Of a stretch of DNA of 24,683 nucleotides, positions 8,960 through 18,567 are shown piece by piece; position 1 is the stretch's first letter, and every line of letters starts with the position of its first letter. The notes under the pieces were generated by a model that saw only the letters and a program-made list of their open reading frames with translations, was not told the origin of the DNA and did no database searches. This DNA comes from Cudoniella acicularis. Taxonomy: Eukaryota > Ascomycota > Leotiomycetes > Helotiales > Helotiaceae. The stretch is taken from assembly GCA_013054445.1 (NCBI GenBank), contig JAAMPI010000837.1, positions 1-24,683 on the forward strand, in the 5' to 3' direction. The position numbers were made by a program, and so were the translations under genes.

Positions 8960-10402
8960 CAGACTGGCGGCGGGTCCTCGATAGGGTCGTCAAGATCCGT
9001 AGAGTCTTAAAAGCCAGTCTGGTTATTCCGGACAGCTCGTCTTATTATATTCTAACGGCGATTGATGACCATCGTCTCTCGTTCGAGAAGGTTAAGATCT
9101 TCTAATTTTCTATATATGATATTAAATATTTCTTTATCCGGAATCGACTTTATAACATTAGCAAGTTCGTCTATGTTATAGACATCCTTAAAACGAACGG
9201 TTTCTAAGATATAGCCCTTACCTAAATGCCTAAAAGATCCCGATAGGTCACTGACGAAGACCCTATTATAAGCAATTCCGTATTTTCGAGTATAATAATA
9301 TAAAACGTTATTAAAGATAGCCCCTGCCACTACCAAATAGCGATCAGGTATAATCTTATATAGGTCTCTAACCGTGACTTTAACCTTAACATCTTTACTA
9401 TACCGCTAGAGAAGGAGCCGGATACTAGTGCTAACACTTGAGTCTAATATTTCCTCTAGCGGTTCGAATTATACTAGTAGGGTTCTATTGACTTTGATCA
9501 AAACATCTCCTACCTTAATTTTCGTATCCGACGGCCCTTATAGTATAATACGCTCGGCTACGAGCATTTGTCTCTCATCCGGAAATGCTAACCGATAAGC
9601 TGTCTCCTAGGCGGTAGTTAGGCCAAGCTTCTGGCAATAATCGTAGGGCCTGAGTACCCACTAACATTATATGGTTCCCCGCGTGATAGGTTTCCCTTCC
9701 TAGATATATCTAAGGGCGCGCAAAGCTCGGCCGAGAGGGATAAAGAAATCAGTTAAAGCAGTATCATCTCTCCTAGAAGCTATCATAGCGACAGCATGCC
9801 TATCGATAGTGACAACCGGACTGCTAGAGCTTCTACCTACTACGCCGACAGAAGCTTAGATATAGTTCGTGTTGAAATCCGAATACTAGTTATCTATTTT
9901 AGGCGCATTCCTATCTACCCTACTGATCACCCCCGGCAGGATACTAAGCTCCTCCCTAGCATCGTTTCTAACGAGTCGAATATCTTCGCCGACCTTAGCG
10001 AGGTCAGGTCTTAATGTTAAAGTAGAAACCCTTATATATTTCAGGGCTTTAGGGTCGAAGCGAAGAATGGCCTAATCGTAGGTAGGATCGCGGTATAAGG
10101 AGTAAACAGGGATTTCTTCTTTACTATAGAATATGCCGGTGCCCTAAAAAGGTCTAGGTCCCTTAATATATATATTAGTCATGATAAATCTATCTATACG
10201 TAAGCAATGGCCTGGAAACCTCGTAATATAAAGCTTACCCCTTCTCTAGATCGCATACGAAGCCTATAGCTTAAAAGCTATTCGGTTTATTAATATCAAA
10301 CGATTTGGTATAACAATATTTGAGAATAACGACACTTGGAAGTATTTTGTTAACCGTAGTAGCCTTCTAGGCTTCGCTCGAATTGACTAAAGGACTCGAC
10401 AT
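8960..10402 (-). pseudogene. NMA111: NMA111 (HtrA-type nuclear serine protease) duplicate, RIP-degraded and 3'-truncated
   Basis: Translating the minus strand through stops gives the N-terminal half of fungal Nma111, a PDZ-containing HtrA-type protease linked to apoptosis. Colinear blocks are [135 protein letters not shown] and AVRNNQTGF. The family's catalytic His segment (TNRHVVG) is now TNIYIKG, so His is lost. The Asp remains in TYD. The Ser region reads GRSSSSP (family GGSSGSP) at 9,814-9,837. At least a dozen in-frame stops stand at former CAA, CAG or TGG codons, and a one-base frame change lies near 10,225. An ATG at 10,402 may be the original start. Homology ends where the LTR-like repeat begins; the second half of the usual roughly 1,000-residue protein is missing. 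It cannot encode a working protease. Confidence 0.9.
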
Positions 10403-11019
10403 GTCGTTAGTTTGATTCTCGCTTAGGTTATCACTAGGATTTGAAGTTATGGTTTTTAAGTAGAAAATTGTACGAAGAAATTATTAATAAAGCAGCTAGA
10501 AGATTTGTTAAAAGGGGCAAGAAAGAAGAAAGAAGAAAGTACGACCCCTCTTAAGAAGAGATCTTATAAACTTTACTAGAGCCTGGCCGCTATACCGACT
10601 TTCACCACGCAATAAGCCTCCTTCCCGGAACGGATCTTCACGAATGCTTTTACCCTTGCCGAAGCCTATAGCTATATAGTAGATATCTAAATCTATAACT
10701 CGTAGCACCCTATAATAGAGAATTGATCCTTACTTCGCCTTATGTTAGATGCTTTAGAAAATGCCACTAGTTATAACGCCTAGTTGTATTAGAGAAGCTA
10801 TTGGCTATACGTTATAGCGGTCAGAACTTGTTATATCATATATCTTTTTATTATACACCTAGCCCTCTCGAGCTGATTCCGCGATTATATGCTACCCTTG
10901 CCAAACCCTCGTAGCTACAGGACAATAAAACCCCTTTCTTTATTGATATTTCTCTCTATAACATAACATTTGCTAGACTCGGCATAGGGCGAGCCGCAAG
11001 TACTTTAAAAATTGACTAG
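10403..11019. other. Region between two divergent pseudogenes
   Basis: This stretch separates the NMA111 duplicate from the Zn2Cys6 remnant, which point away from each other. It may be a copied bidirectional promoter. A 66-codon minus frame at 10,508-10,708 (GFGKGKSIREDPFREGG) is not recognised. CA and TG sites are thinned but not gone, so RIP here is partial. Confidence 0.35.
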
Positions 11020-11360
11020 GTATAATAAGCCGAAGGTTAAGACAGGGTGTTTAACTTGTAAGTAAGTATTCTAATATCAACGGAAATAATATCTTTATGA
11101 AATTTAGTATTCGCTTTACGCTTTTAATAAAATTTTCCAAGCAAGACAGGACAATTATATAGGACAAGGTTTATAAAAGAACGGTAAGGAGTGGCTTTTG
11201 ATCTCGCATAGCATCATAGGTATATATGGCAAGCTAAAGCCTATAGAACGCATTCCGCACTCTAGAGCCCTTAGTATGGTCGAGACACCCGAGAAAATGC
11301 GCGGATCACTCTAGATCGATCGGATTTAGGGTCGTGGGTATATAGTTTATAAGTCATATA
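11020..11360 (+). pseudogene. Zn2Cys6 transcription factor remnant, RIP-degraded
   Basis: At 11,029-11,064 the plus strand reads KPKVKTGCLTCK, the first half of a fungal Zn2Cys6 binuclear cluster. A GTAAGT donor follows directly, at the intron position common in this family. After an intron-like AT-rich stretch, a YAG at about 11,141 leads to KTGQLYRTRFIKER*GVAFDLA, which aligns with the second half of the cluster (family KTRPLCQRCTSTGRKCDG). The cysteines are replaced by Tyr and Phe, consistent with TGT becoming TAT in part. Further on, VETPEKMRGS resembles the GTPEERRSF start of the fungal-specific TF domain. Beyond about 11,360 I cannot follow the homology. Such proteins bind CGG triplets in promoters; this copy is not functional. 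It is divergent from the NMA111 copy about 620 bases away. Confidence 0.6.
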
Positions 11361-12597
11361 TTAAAAATAACACGTAGATATTAAACAAGGTAAAACTGCC
11401 ACTTCACGCCTAGCTAATAAGGCGCCTTCAAGTCTACACATGTCGTATAACTTGCCGCATACCGTATTCCCTCGTACAATTATCCATCCCTAGTGACGGT
11501 TTGGGACGGGTCAGCCGGCTGTGATGGCTAGGGCTAGGACAAGGAAGATGATCTAGTAGTTTTATCGGGGGCAACTAAAAAAGAAGTTAGCTATATTGAG
11601 TAGCGTTTTCCCTGTCAGAGTCTTACACTCAATAGTCTAAACCGCATACTTTATATGCCAAGCGCTTATTCTATATATATATATAGCTAACTACTATTAG
11701 GGCCGATAGCGTCTTACATCCAACCGTTATCGCGGGTATATTAGGCTGGCTAGTAAAGTCTTATATATAGCGCCCCGTGCTATAGCCTCTATGATGTTAG
11801 TTAAGATTAGATCTTATTATGACTCATCTGCCGCGGTGTCAAATTTAATATTTCGGACTAGAGAAAGAAATCGAGGTCGAGTAGACGTTAGGTACGTGTT
11901 AAATATAACGCCCGCCCGCCTCGTCTTATTTTAAAACCTACGGGTAAACTCAAGCATCAGAATTACCCGACTTCTGTTAGTTAGTAATTGATTTTAAGAA
12001 AATAAGGCTAGGATAAACACGGGTATTATTTGTTTTACTTATATATGACTCATTGCTCGGTTATAAGCTAACATCGAGTAGTGTTTCCCGAGGCCTAAAG
12101 AGCTCGAAACGATTGGCAAGAGATTATATATAGCTTTAGATGATAAGACTTAGCCTTCCCCTTATAAGAAACAAATCATGTTTCCCTAAATATCAAGTCG
12201 CTTTTATAAGCCAATCGAATACTAAAAGTATATATAAACTCGTTAGGTAGGTTATAAATCGCCTTAGTCGATTTTTAGCTTTATCTCCCCGCTACCCTTA
12301 ATTATATTATAAGAACCTCTACCTAATGTTTGCTTGGTTTATTTCTTATTAAATCAACCTTTATTGTCTCTAAGTCGTTTAGTAATAGTGCTAAAGCGCT
12401 CGCGAAGTCTGTCCCTTAGTACCGACACTAGGTCGGCTTCGAAGAGGACTAAGGGAAGCTCTTCAGGAACCGTTCCACCACTATCGTCACCATCGCCATT
12501 ACTATTAGATTTACCTACCTCCGCCTTACCAAAATTCACCGCCGTACCTCGTTCTACTATACCAACCTCTACTTAATATGTCGAAAACACCCTATCC
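11361..12597. other. RIP-affected sequence without recognisable gene
   Basis: The sequence is TA-rich with reduced CA and TG. The best open frames, at 12,334-12,576 (plus) and 12,354-12,539 (minus), overlap each other in Ser/Pro- and Gly/Asp-rich sequence and match nothing I know. One of them may be a scrap of a coding exon, since the plus frame reads RSRSLSLSTDTRSASKRTKG. The rest may be the decayed continuation of the transcription-factor remnant. Confidence 0.3.
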
Positions 12598-13290
12598 CTA
12601 ACATTCTCTCCTCGCGAGAGCTCTATCTGTATCGACCACCCACTATCTCTTCGAGAATCTATTAAAGACGACCACACTAACACTATAAATCAAACACTAA
12701 CCTATGCCTACTGTCTAAGGACAGCTCGATATAAATATAACGGCTATATAAATACTCTACTTAACATTGGCCTAGACGAAATGATCGTTTATTATTATAG
12801 CCAACGATACTAAAAAACCTACTGGCCTCTATATAAAAAAAGCATGTCAAAAACTTCGGAATAATAATACGACCGGAGCGGAGTAAGGAAGCCCTAAGAA
12901 TTTAGGCGAACAAGGCAATGGCTTTACCTCCCCTCCTCGCGAGAGCTCTATCTATATCGACCACCTACTATCTCTTCTAGAATCTATTAAAGACGACCAC
13001 ACTAACACTATAAACCAAACATCAACCTATGCCTACTATCACAAGACAACTCAATTCAGATATAAGGATTGCTTAAATGCTCTACTTAACATTTATATTA
13101 TGCTTATGATTAGCGTAGCCGGAATAATGGTTTTTTATTATAGTAGACAATACTAAAAAAGCCTACGGGCCTTAGTATAAAAGAGAATATCAAATATGTC
13201 AACGACTTTAGAAAAATGATATGACCGGAGCGGAGCAAGGAAGCCTTAAGCGAACAAGGCTATGGCTTGACCTCCTTAACATTCTCTCCT
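12598..13290. repeat. Tandem duplication of about 325-350 bp, two copies plus a stub
   Basis: ctcgcgagagctctatct occurs at 12,611 and again at 12,936. Both copies continue in parallel through cgaccac...actatctctt, aaagacgaccacactaacac, aacctatgcctact, atactctacttaacatt and a closing gaccggagcgga...aaggaagcc...aacaaggc. A third start, ctctcctcgagacagg, appears at about 13,284. Copy spacing differs (325 and then about 353) because of small insertions and deletions. I recognise no coding content. Later fill-in differences between the copies would date the duplication relative to RIP. Confidence 0.7.
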
Positions 13291-14139
13291 CGAGACAGGT
13301 CTCCCGCTCGTCATACAATCCACAGAGGGCGAGAGGCTTATCACGTGACGGGACTAGAGCAAGACAGTGTTAAACATGGCGAGGGCCGTAGTGATAGATC
13401 ACGAGGCGAGGGCGGCGGAATATAATACGATATTTTTTACTTCGAAATTTATGTTTAATCGTAGCGGGCTCCGAACCTTCTACTAGCTAGAATTTAAGAG
13501 GAGCTTTAATTTTTAGTTATCTCCTGCTTTATATAATAGCTTTAGGATATAGTTTTAATATATTTATCGTTATTATTATTTTACTATATGTTCTATATAC
13601 GCCTCGATTAGAGTAGTTCTTTAGATTAAGTAATCTATAGTCATTATAACATTTTAGTTACTTAGGCCTTATACTTTTCAAGAAAACTGTTATATTAGCA
13701 CGCCTACACTACTAAGCACTCCTAACTGAGGGAAGCTACCGTGACAGCTTTTACTCCGTCTAGACTACGCGGAAGCAATTCATCAAAGACTAGTTATAGA
13801 GAGAAGGTATCTCGCCAAACCAATTTAAGGAATTAGATATTATATAGAAACGTTACCGTATCTCGCAGTTAGAGCTATAAGATTCCTAAGCCGTCCTTAA
13901 GCCTCCCGCAACCCCTGCTTTTATCTAGTTCGGATTTTCTAGAGGGCAAGTCTAGCTATATAACTAAGGATTACTCGTTCTTATTAAAAATACTATAATT
14001 GACTTAATAGATCCCTTTTTAATAGCATACGCCTAGCTTCTACGGAACGCCGAATCATCTTCTATTATCACCGGTTGTCTGATCCTTTAGCTAAGCCACC
14101 GGGTATACCTCTTTCTACTTTATTAGCAAATCTACTTAG
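13291..14139. other. AT-rich decayed sequence, no recognisable gene
   Basis: The first 150 bases are GC-richer, with a CACGTG at about 13,342. The remainder is RIP-like. If the transposase to the right is complete, its C-terminal part with the third acidic residue should lie at 14,000-14,140, but I could not find its YSPD-type motif on the minus strand. That end is deleted, frame-scrambled or too mutated to see. Confidence 0.3.
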
Positions 14140-14900
14140 ACGTACGACTCGAAGTGGATATAGAGGGAAATCCGCTATAATAGATTATCGTATTATCCCT
14201 TATAAGGACCGACTTTGGCTAAGGCCATCTACTATATAAAGGAAGTAGCTGCTCGATAAAATCCTTAAAGATAGCGCTGTCCGTAGAACCTTGAAACACG
14301 CGTGCGAGAATAATCCTATCTACGGCATATGCTAGTAAGATCTGATATCTCTACTCACGCTAGAATAGGGCAACTTCGGTAGGAGTCACTCCGAGAGGAG
14401 CCTAACCGGTCCGCCGGGACCTAGCGCGTCTGTCGCAGCTAGACTCGTCTACGAAAACAAAGTTCTCGGGCGAGAACTTTAAAATGTTATATAGGTATAA
14501 GTCTCGTAGATCGGCATTCCGACCCTTCGCTACTCTACGTATTTTCTTCTTAGTCTAACCTATTAAAGCTAGTACTCTTCCTATACTCGACGTTGTTATA
14601 GGCACTCCGAACTCCTTCTATAGAAAGTCCTTTATCTCGAACTAGTATGACCCGGGCTTTTTTTATAAGACGTAAGGTATCTAGTATAGGCGGGGTAATA
14701 CTTCGCTTCCGTCTACCACTATTCGGAGGGGCCTTAGTGCTCCTATAGACCCGGAGGTTTAATCTTATATGTCGGACTATGATAAGACTATAAGGCATAG
14801 CTTTAGCAATCTTAATATTCTTATACTTGCTGATGATTATATTACGAATCATCTGGTCGGTGCTATTTAGGGCAGCTAATTGCTTTCGAGTGATAGTACC
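14140..14900 (-). pseudogene. Tc1/mariner-type (DDE) transposase, RIP-degraded
   Basis: The minus strand first gives an HTH-like part, TRKQLAALNS then VRHIRLNLRVYRSTKAPPNS and GRRKRSITPPILDTLRLI, as in fungal Tc1/mariner-family DDE transposases. After a one-base frame change near 14,650 it continues KKPGSY...FGVPITTSSIGRVL, KKKIRRVAKGRNADLRDLY, then ENFVFVDESSCDRR at about 14,425-14,466 with the first catalytic Asp. RYQILLAYA, ARVFQGSTDSAIFKDFIEQLLP and SVLIRDN follow, with the second Asp at 14,189-14,209 (family VMDN). TAG and TAA stops interrupt it at former CAG and TGG codons. The final acidic motif is not visible. The intact enzyme would cut and paste its element at TA sites. The 474-bp element at 16,405 also targets TA, but I see no proof of kinship. 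Confidence 0.8.
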
Positions 14901-15356
14901 TATTTATCACGTCGTCTCTAGGGAAAGATTGAGATATACGGAGGCCCGTGCCCCGGAGCCGCGTCCTTCTTCCTACCTCGCCTAATTCTTTCACTCGTAG
15001 CCCTTCCTCGACGACAAACCTATACTAGTAATCTGCGCTACTAATTTAACGATTCCTAAGGCTAGCTGCCCCCGCTTGACCTCATTTTAGAGCTATATTG
15101 TTTCCTCGCTTATCCTTTATTCTTCTCGATTACGGTATTTTCCGACCTGATTCTAGCCTAAAACCCTATAGCACGATAGCGGGCAGCGATCGTAAGTTTC
15201 CGACATGTGGATATTTTTCTATATCTAGTTAAATACTGGCCTGTGCTTTTTAATATTTATTATGGCTTGTACGAAGTACACACGTCCGATTATGCCTCGG
15301 ATATATTAGTCGGAAGGCTGAGGGGGGCACGAACTACGTTAGGATACAAAATTCCT
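14901..15356. other. Sequence between transposase and inverted LTR-like repeat
   Basis: This stretch may hold the N-terminal leader of the transposase and its terminal repeat, but no terminal repeat was identified. A plus-strand open frame that starts near 15,207 runs into the LTR-like repeat and does not look like a gene. Confidence 0.25.
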
Positions 15357-15591
15357 ACGACTAATGAGGCTCAGACAGTGTGGCGCTATATGCGACAGGA
15401 GGCTGCGACGCGGCCCCTGACCCCTTATCACGTGATCTCGCTTACCAGCACTCACATCCTGTATATAGACCCCTTAAGGGACACCTCTTCCTTCTTCTCT
15501 CCTTAGCTTAGTTTCTTCGTAATATAGCACCTTCTTGCAAATGCATCCCCACGTGACGTCAGGGCCCTAGTGCCTTTGCAGAGCTGTAACA
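15357..15591 (-). repeat. LTR-like sequence, copy 2 of the inverted pair
   Basis: The reverse complement of this segment starts TGTTACAGCTCTGCAAAG, as copy 1 does, and stays alignable through the TATA-like, CACGTG and GCGCCACACTGTCTGAG parts. Similarity fades after ctcattagtcg, where copy 1 continues to CTGTGACA. Its outer flank (aatac, plus strand) does not match the outer flank of copy 1 (tatat), so the pair does not look like the ends of one freshly inserted element. Like copy 1, it retains CA and TG sites although RIP-mutated DNA lies nearby. Confidence 0.7.
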
Positions 15592-15673
15592 AATACTACT
15601 TTAATACTCGACTATTCGGCTTCGTAGGATTGCGCGGCTCTCTAGAATAAGAGTTCGTATAGTTGACTATCAT

Positions 15674-16096
15674 TTAGATGATTTTAGGAGTATAATATAA
15701 GGTAAAAAGACTAACAGGGTCGTCACCGCACGTATGAGGTTGAAGGTAGACTTCCATATCAAAATCAGGGTATTTCATTGGTTCAAAACAAGACCCTTTC
15801 ATTTTCAGTGGCTTCGCATTAGGACGCAGGGTCCCTGTATCCGTAGGATCGTATTCGGTGCCTTCTGCCATATTGCTTGTGGATAAAATGGCAAAAATAG
15901 TGGTTTTGTTGACTTTATTGTTTACATTATCCCAGTGTTCGTAACGCCCTGTAATATTGGTGCCTAAGACAGGAATAGACGTGCGTGCCGCAGCATAGGG
16001 GACCCTAGGCTCGTAACAAGGGAACAGCATCAGCGGCCCTGTACCCAAGCTTGTGAGATTTGAGAAAATGTCAGCCCTGTCTGTGCGACCCCACAC
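15674..16096 (-). CDS. Unidentified open reading frame of about 140 codons
   Basis: I do not recognise this protein. The frame runs from just after a stop near 16,105 to TAA at 15,674-15,676 and has no ATG near its start; the first codon usable as a start is GTG. It is un-RIPped, rich in Thr, Pro, Asn, Asp and aromatic residues, and has no membrane segment. It ends DDPVSLFTLYYTPKII, a beta-strand-like pattern. Directly upstream in another frame is a basic run (KKRKRKRLFPFEE, about 16,107-16,150), so a frameshifted longer gene is possible. A basic N-terminus followed by a beta-rich body is seen in small-virus capsid proteins, but this is only a resemblance in style. It could equally be a transposon or host-gene fragment. 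Confidence 0.4.
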   Translation of the reverse strand: MWGRTDRADIFSNLTSLGTGPLMLFPCYEPRVPYAAARTSIPVLGTNITGRYEHWDNVNNKVNKTTIFAILSTSNMAEGTEYDPTDTGTLRPNAKPLKMKGSCFEPMKYPDFDMEVYLQPHTCGDDPVSLFTLYYTPKII

Positions 16097-16105
16097 CGCT
16101 CCTCA

Positions 16106-16402
16106 AAAGGAAACAATCTTTTTCTCTTTCTCTTTTTGAAAGCATGAGTACCAAGAATTATTTATCCTGTATAAATCTTGATTGACTAAGTTGGGCCTAA
16201 TGTATAAATAAAAACAAACCCACAAACAAGTCCCTATTTATGTCCTTTTGGATTTCAATTATAACTTTTCAGTTTTATATTCGAATTTCGAAGAATCAAT
16301 TCTCCAGATTCTGATTTAGTTTAAAGTCGAAGCGCCTAAATCCCACGAAATATTGTGTTTGTAGCTGTGTTTGTGTTACCCGATATAAAATGTGGATGTT
16401 GA
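16106..16402. other. AT-rich spacer, no feature
   Basis: AT-rich sequence with normal CA and TG content. I see no gene or repeat between the unidentified frame and the 474-bp element. Confidence 0.3.
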
Positions 16403-16404
16403 TA

Positions 16405-16878
16405 CAGTGCCCGGCAACAGCTATTAAGCGATTGCCCTTTTCGCACTAAAACACACCCTTAACACCTATATTTTAAATCACAACGCGCACTATAATAAAT
16501 AAATAATATATATAAATGTTTGTTAATTTAATATAACAAACAATTCTACGTACTTAGAAAATTAATAAAATAAAATACGCTTATGTTCTAAGGTGATTTG
16601 TTTAACTAAAGTCGTGAAAACCTAAATTTACATATTAAAAGGGTTAAAAATCGCGAAAAAAATCGTATCCTAAATTTAAGGGGATTTTACAAGAGTATTT
16701 TAAAATTCTATCTTTAGAAATTTGAATACAATTAAATTATACCTTCTAAAGCATCTTGTTAACAAGTATTATAAATACCCTATATATAGTTGTGTACTTA
16801 TATGCTTTTAAAAAGGGTGAGAAACAGCTGTTTTTAGTGGGTTTTTCGAAATCGCTTAATAGCTGTTGCCTAGTACTG
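16405..16878. mobile_element. MITE-like element, 474 bp, pogo/Tc1-mariner type ends
   Basis: The left end is CAGTGCCC followed by GGCAACAGCTATTAAGCG. The reverse complement of the right end is CAGTACTA followed by the same GGCAACAGCTATTAAGCG, and similarity continues weakly through a CACTAAAA(A)CA block. A TA lies immediately outside each end (16,403-16,404 and 16,879-16,880), as expected for Tc1/mariner-superfamily insertion. The interior is AT-rich and holds no transposase, so it would depend on an enzyme made elsewhere. The two ends are nearly identical and unmutated, so it is young relative to the RIP-mutated island or too short to attract RIP. Confidence 0.8.
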
Positions 16879-16880
16879 TA

Positions 16881-17821
16881 TCCACTCTACCCCGCCTCGT
16901 ACCGCGAACGAGTGATAGGGGGCCCTTTTGCGACCCCAAGACATCCAGAGTAGAGAGGGCATTAACATAAACCACGATAGTAGGTTTAAGCTCAAAATTA
17001 AACCCATGGAGGAAGAGGCTTGGAATTTAGAGTTTGCTCATGCCTAGGTCCTAGAACACTATATGTTCACGTTAAACCACCTTGAGACAAGCTAGCGTAG
17101 GACGCTTAAATGTACCAACTCTCATGAAAGCCTACTATATATCTATCTGCTTTTATTGAAGCAATCATTATTAGTTATTTCATTACTTTTGATTATTTTG
17201 GCGCGTTTTCGCTTAGAAGCCAACTTAAGGCGCGTGAGATGCTATATAACTTTTCGTTGGCTCCCAGACTCAGATGATCCAACTAATGAAGACTCAAGAG
17301 AATTTCTTTCCCACAATTAGGATCCATCTAAGATAGATTTTCAAACTTGCTAAATGTCAAAGAATTCTTGCTTCGGTAGAAAGAGTCGAATATTACGAAT
17401 AGTCAATAATCTAGTCATTTATACTACCGTTAACTCATTATTTCAATTTATTCATAGCGGAACAATTCTTTGATTCCTGGACAAGAAATTAAAGGAATCA
17501 AATATTACTCCCAATATATATTTACCGCGCTATATCGAAGGGAAGCTAGTCTAAATTTCAAGTCTGTGATTAATAATAGTAATTAAATACTACTCTAGAA
17601 AAAGCGTACTCGAATCACTGAAGATGGAAGTACAGAAATCCGGGTTTAGAAAATGGCTGATGAAAAAGGAATTCACTGTAATAATTTGGTTTGAATATTT
17701 GTGACCAAAATAATTCACACAATTTTTTCAAGTGTACTCTTGTCCTCCTAACCTCCTCACGAAAGTGCCACAAATTTCTACTTAGACACAGAAAAGCAAC
17801 CATCCCAAACTAAACCATCGC
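16881..17821. other. AT-rich spacer between two MITE-like elements
   Basis: No gene is visible. A 62-codon minus frame at 17,615-17,803 lacks coding character. CA and TG content is normal. Similar segments gcgcgttttcgcttagaagccaactt and gcgcgtgagatgc near 17,200-17,255 are GC-richer islands of unknown origin. Confidence 0.3.
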
Positions 17822-17829
17822 CTTCTCAA

Positions 17830-18195
17830 CAGTGTGTCAAAGGATTATTCTTATTATTTAAATAATACTTTATTCTATTCAATTATTTAGAATAGAATAA
17901 GAATATCATTTTCTAGATCTTGAATAGAATAAATAGAATAATTATTTAATTATTATTTAAATAACTGCTTAGTCAGCAATACCTTCTAAATTCAAGCTAG
18001 TGACCGTCGCTTACTAACGTTAGCCGAGCGGGCCGCACGTGCTATTTATATAAAATACTCACGTGATTATATTATGTAATTATTATTCTATTTTATTCAG
18101 TTATTTAGAATAGAATAAGAATAACACTTAATATTATTTGAATAGAATAGAATAATGGCTATTATTCTATTCTGTTCTATTCATTTTACACACTG
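17830..18195. mobile_element. MITE-like element, 366 bp, hAT-type ends with perfect 8-bp duplication
   Basis: CTTCTCAA occurs at 17,822-17,829 and again at 18,196-18,203, directly flanking the element. The ends are inverted: CAGTGTGTCAAA at the left, and CAGTGTGTAAAA as the reverse complement of the right end. An 8-bp duplication with CAGTG-type ends is the signature of the hAT superfamily. The interior is built of repeated GAATAGAATA / TATTCTATTC blocks near both ends, including two copies of a segment around ttatttagaatagaataagaata (about 17,883 and 18,099), and two CACGTG motifs near the middle. No transposase is encoded, so it is non-autonomous. Confidence 0.9.
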
Positions 18196-18203
18196 CTTCT
18201 CAA

Positions 18204-18567
18204 ATAGCCGTTTTGAAAGAAAATCAATACTAGTGCTCAGGGCAATGAAAGAAAAGATACTTGAACTATTAACACATCTCACTATCTAAGTCAGAGCGTA
18301 AGAAAGGTAAACTTGCAATTGCCGAAGTAACACAAAAAGGTGAGTCACAACGTGCGTGATTGGCCGATTTCACCCTGGCAACGTCCCCTAAATGCCAGCG
18401 TTCCCACTTCATGATTAGCTCGCTTACATGTGCAGAAACGTCAAAGTCACTTCTTCCTCGTTCCAAATCAACTCGCGAACTTTCAAAAGAACTTAATAAA
18501 ATCATATCCACTGCAAGATTCCCAAATAACTGAGAATCCGCCAACAAGGTCTTGAGGAGTCATAAAA
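18204..18567. other. Upstream region of the PLP-enzyme gene
   Basis: This holds the presumed promoter of the downstream gene. The hAT-type element ends 372 bases before the ATG, so it may lie within promoter reach. A minus-strand open frame (18,269-18,547) has no recognisable content. Confidence 0.3.

Noticed and set aside
8957..8980. tRNA primer binding site after the LTR-like end (tggcggcggg)
   Set aside because: The bases continue the NMA111 reading (family DPI...PP) and do not fit the 3' end of a tRNA when placed on its T-arm geometry.
8694..15591. A single LTR retrotransposon between the two repeats
   Set aside because: The repeats are inverted, not direct, and no gag, protease, reverse transcriptase or integrase was found between them.
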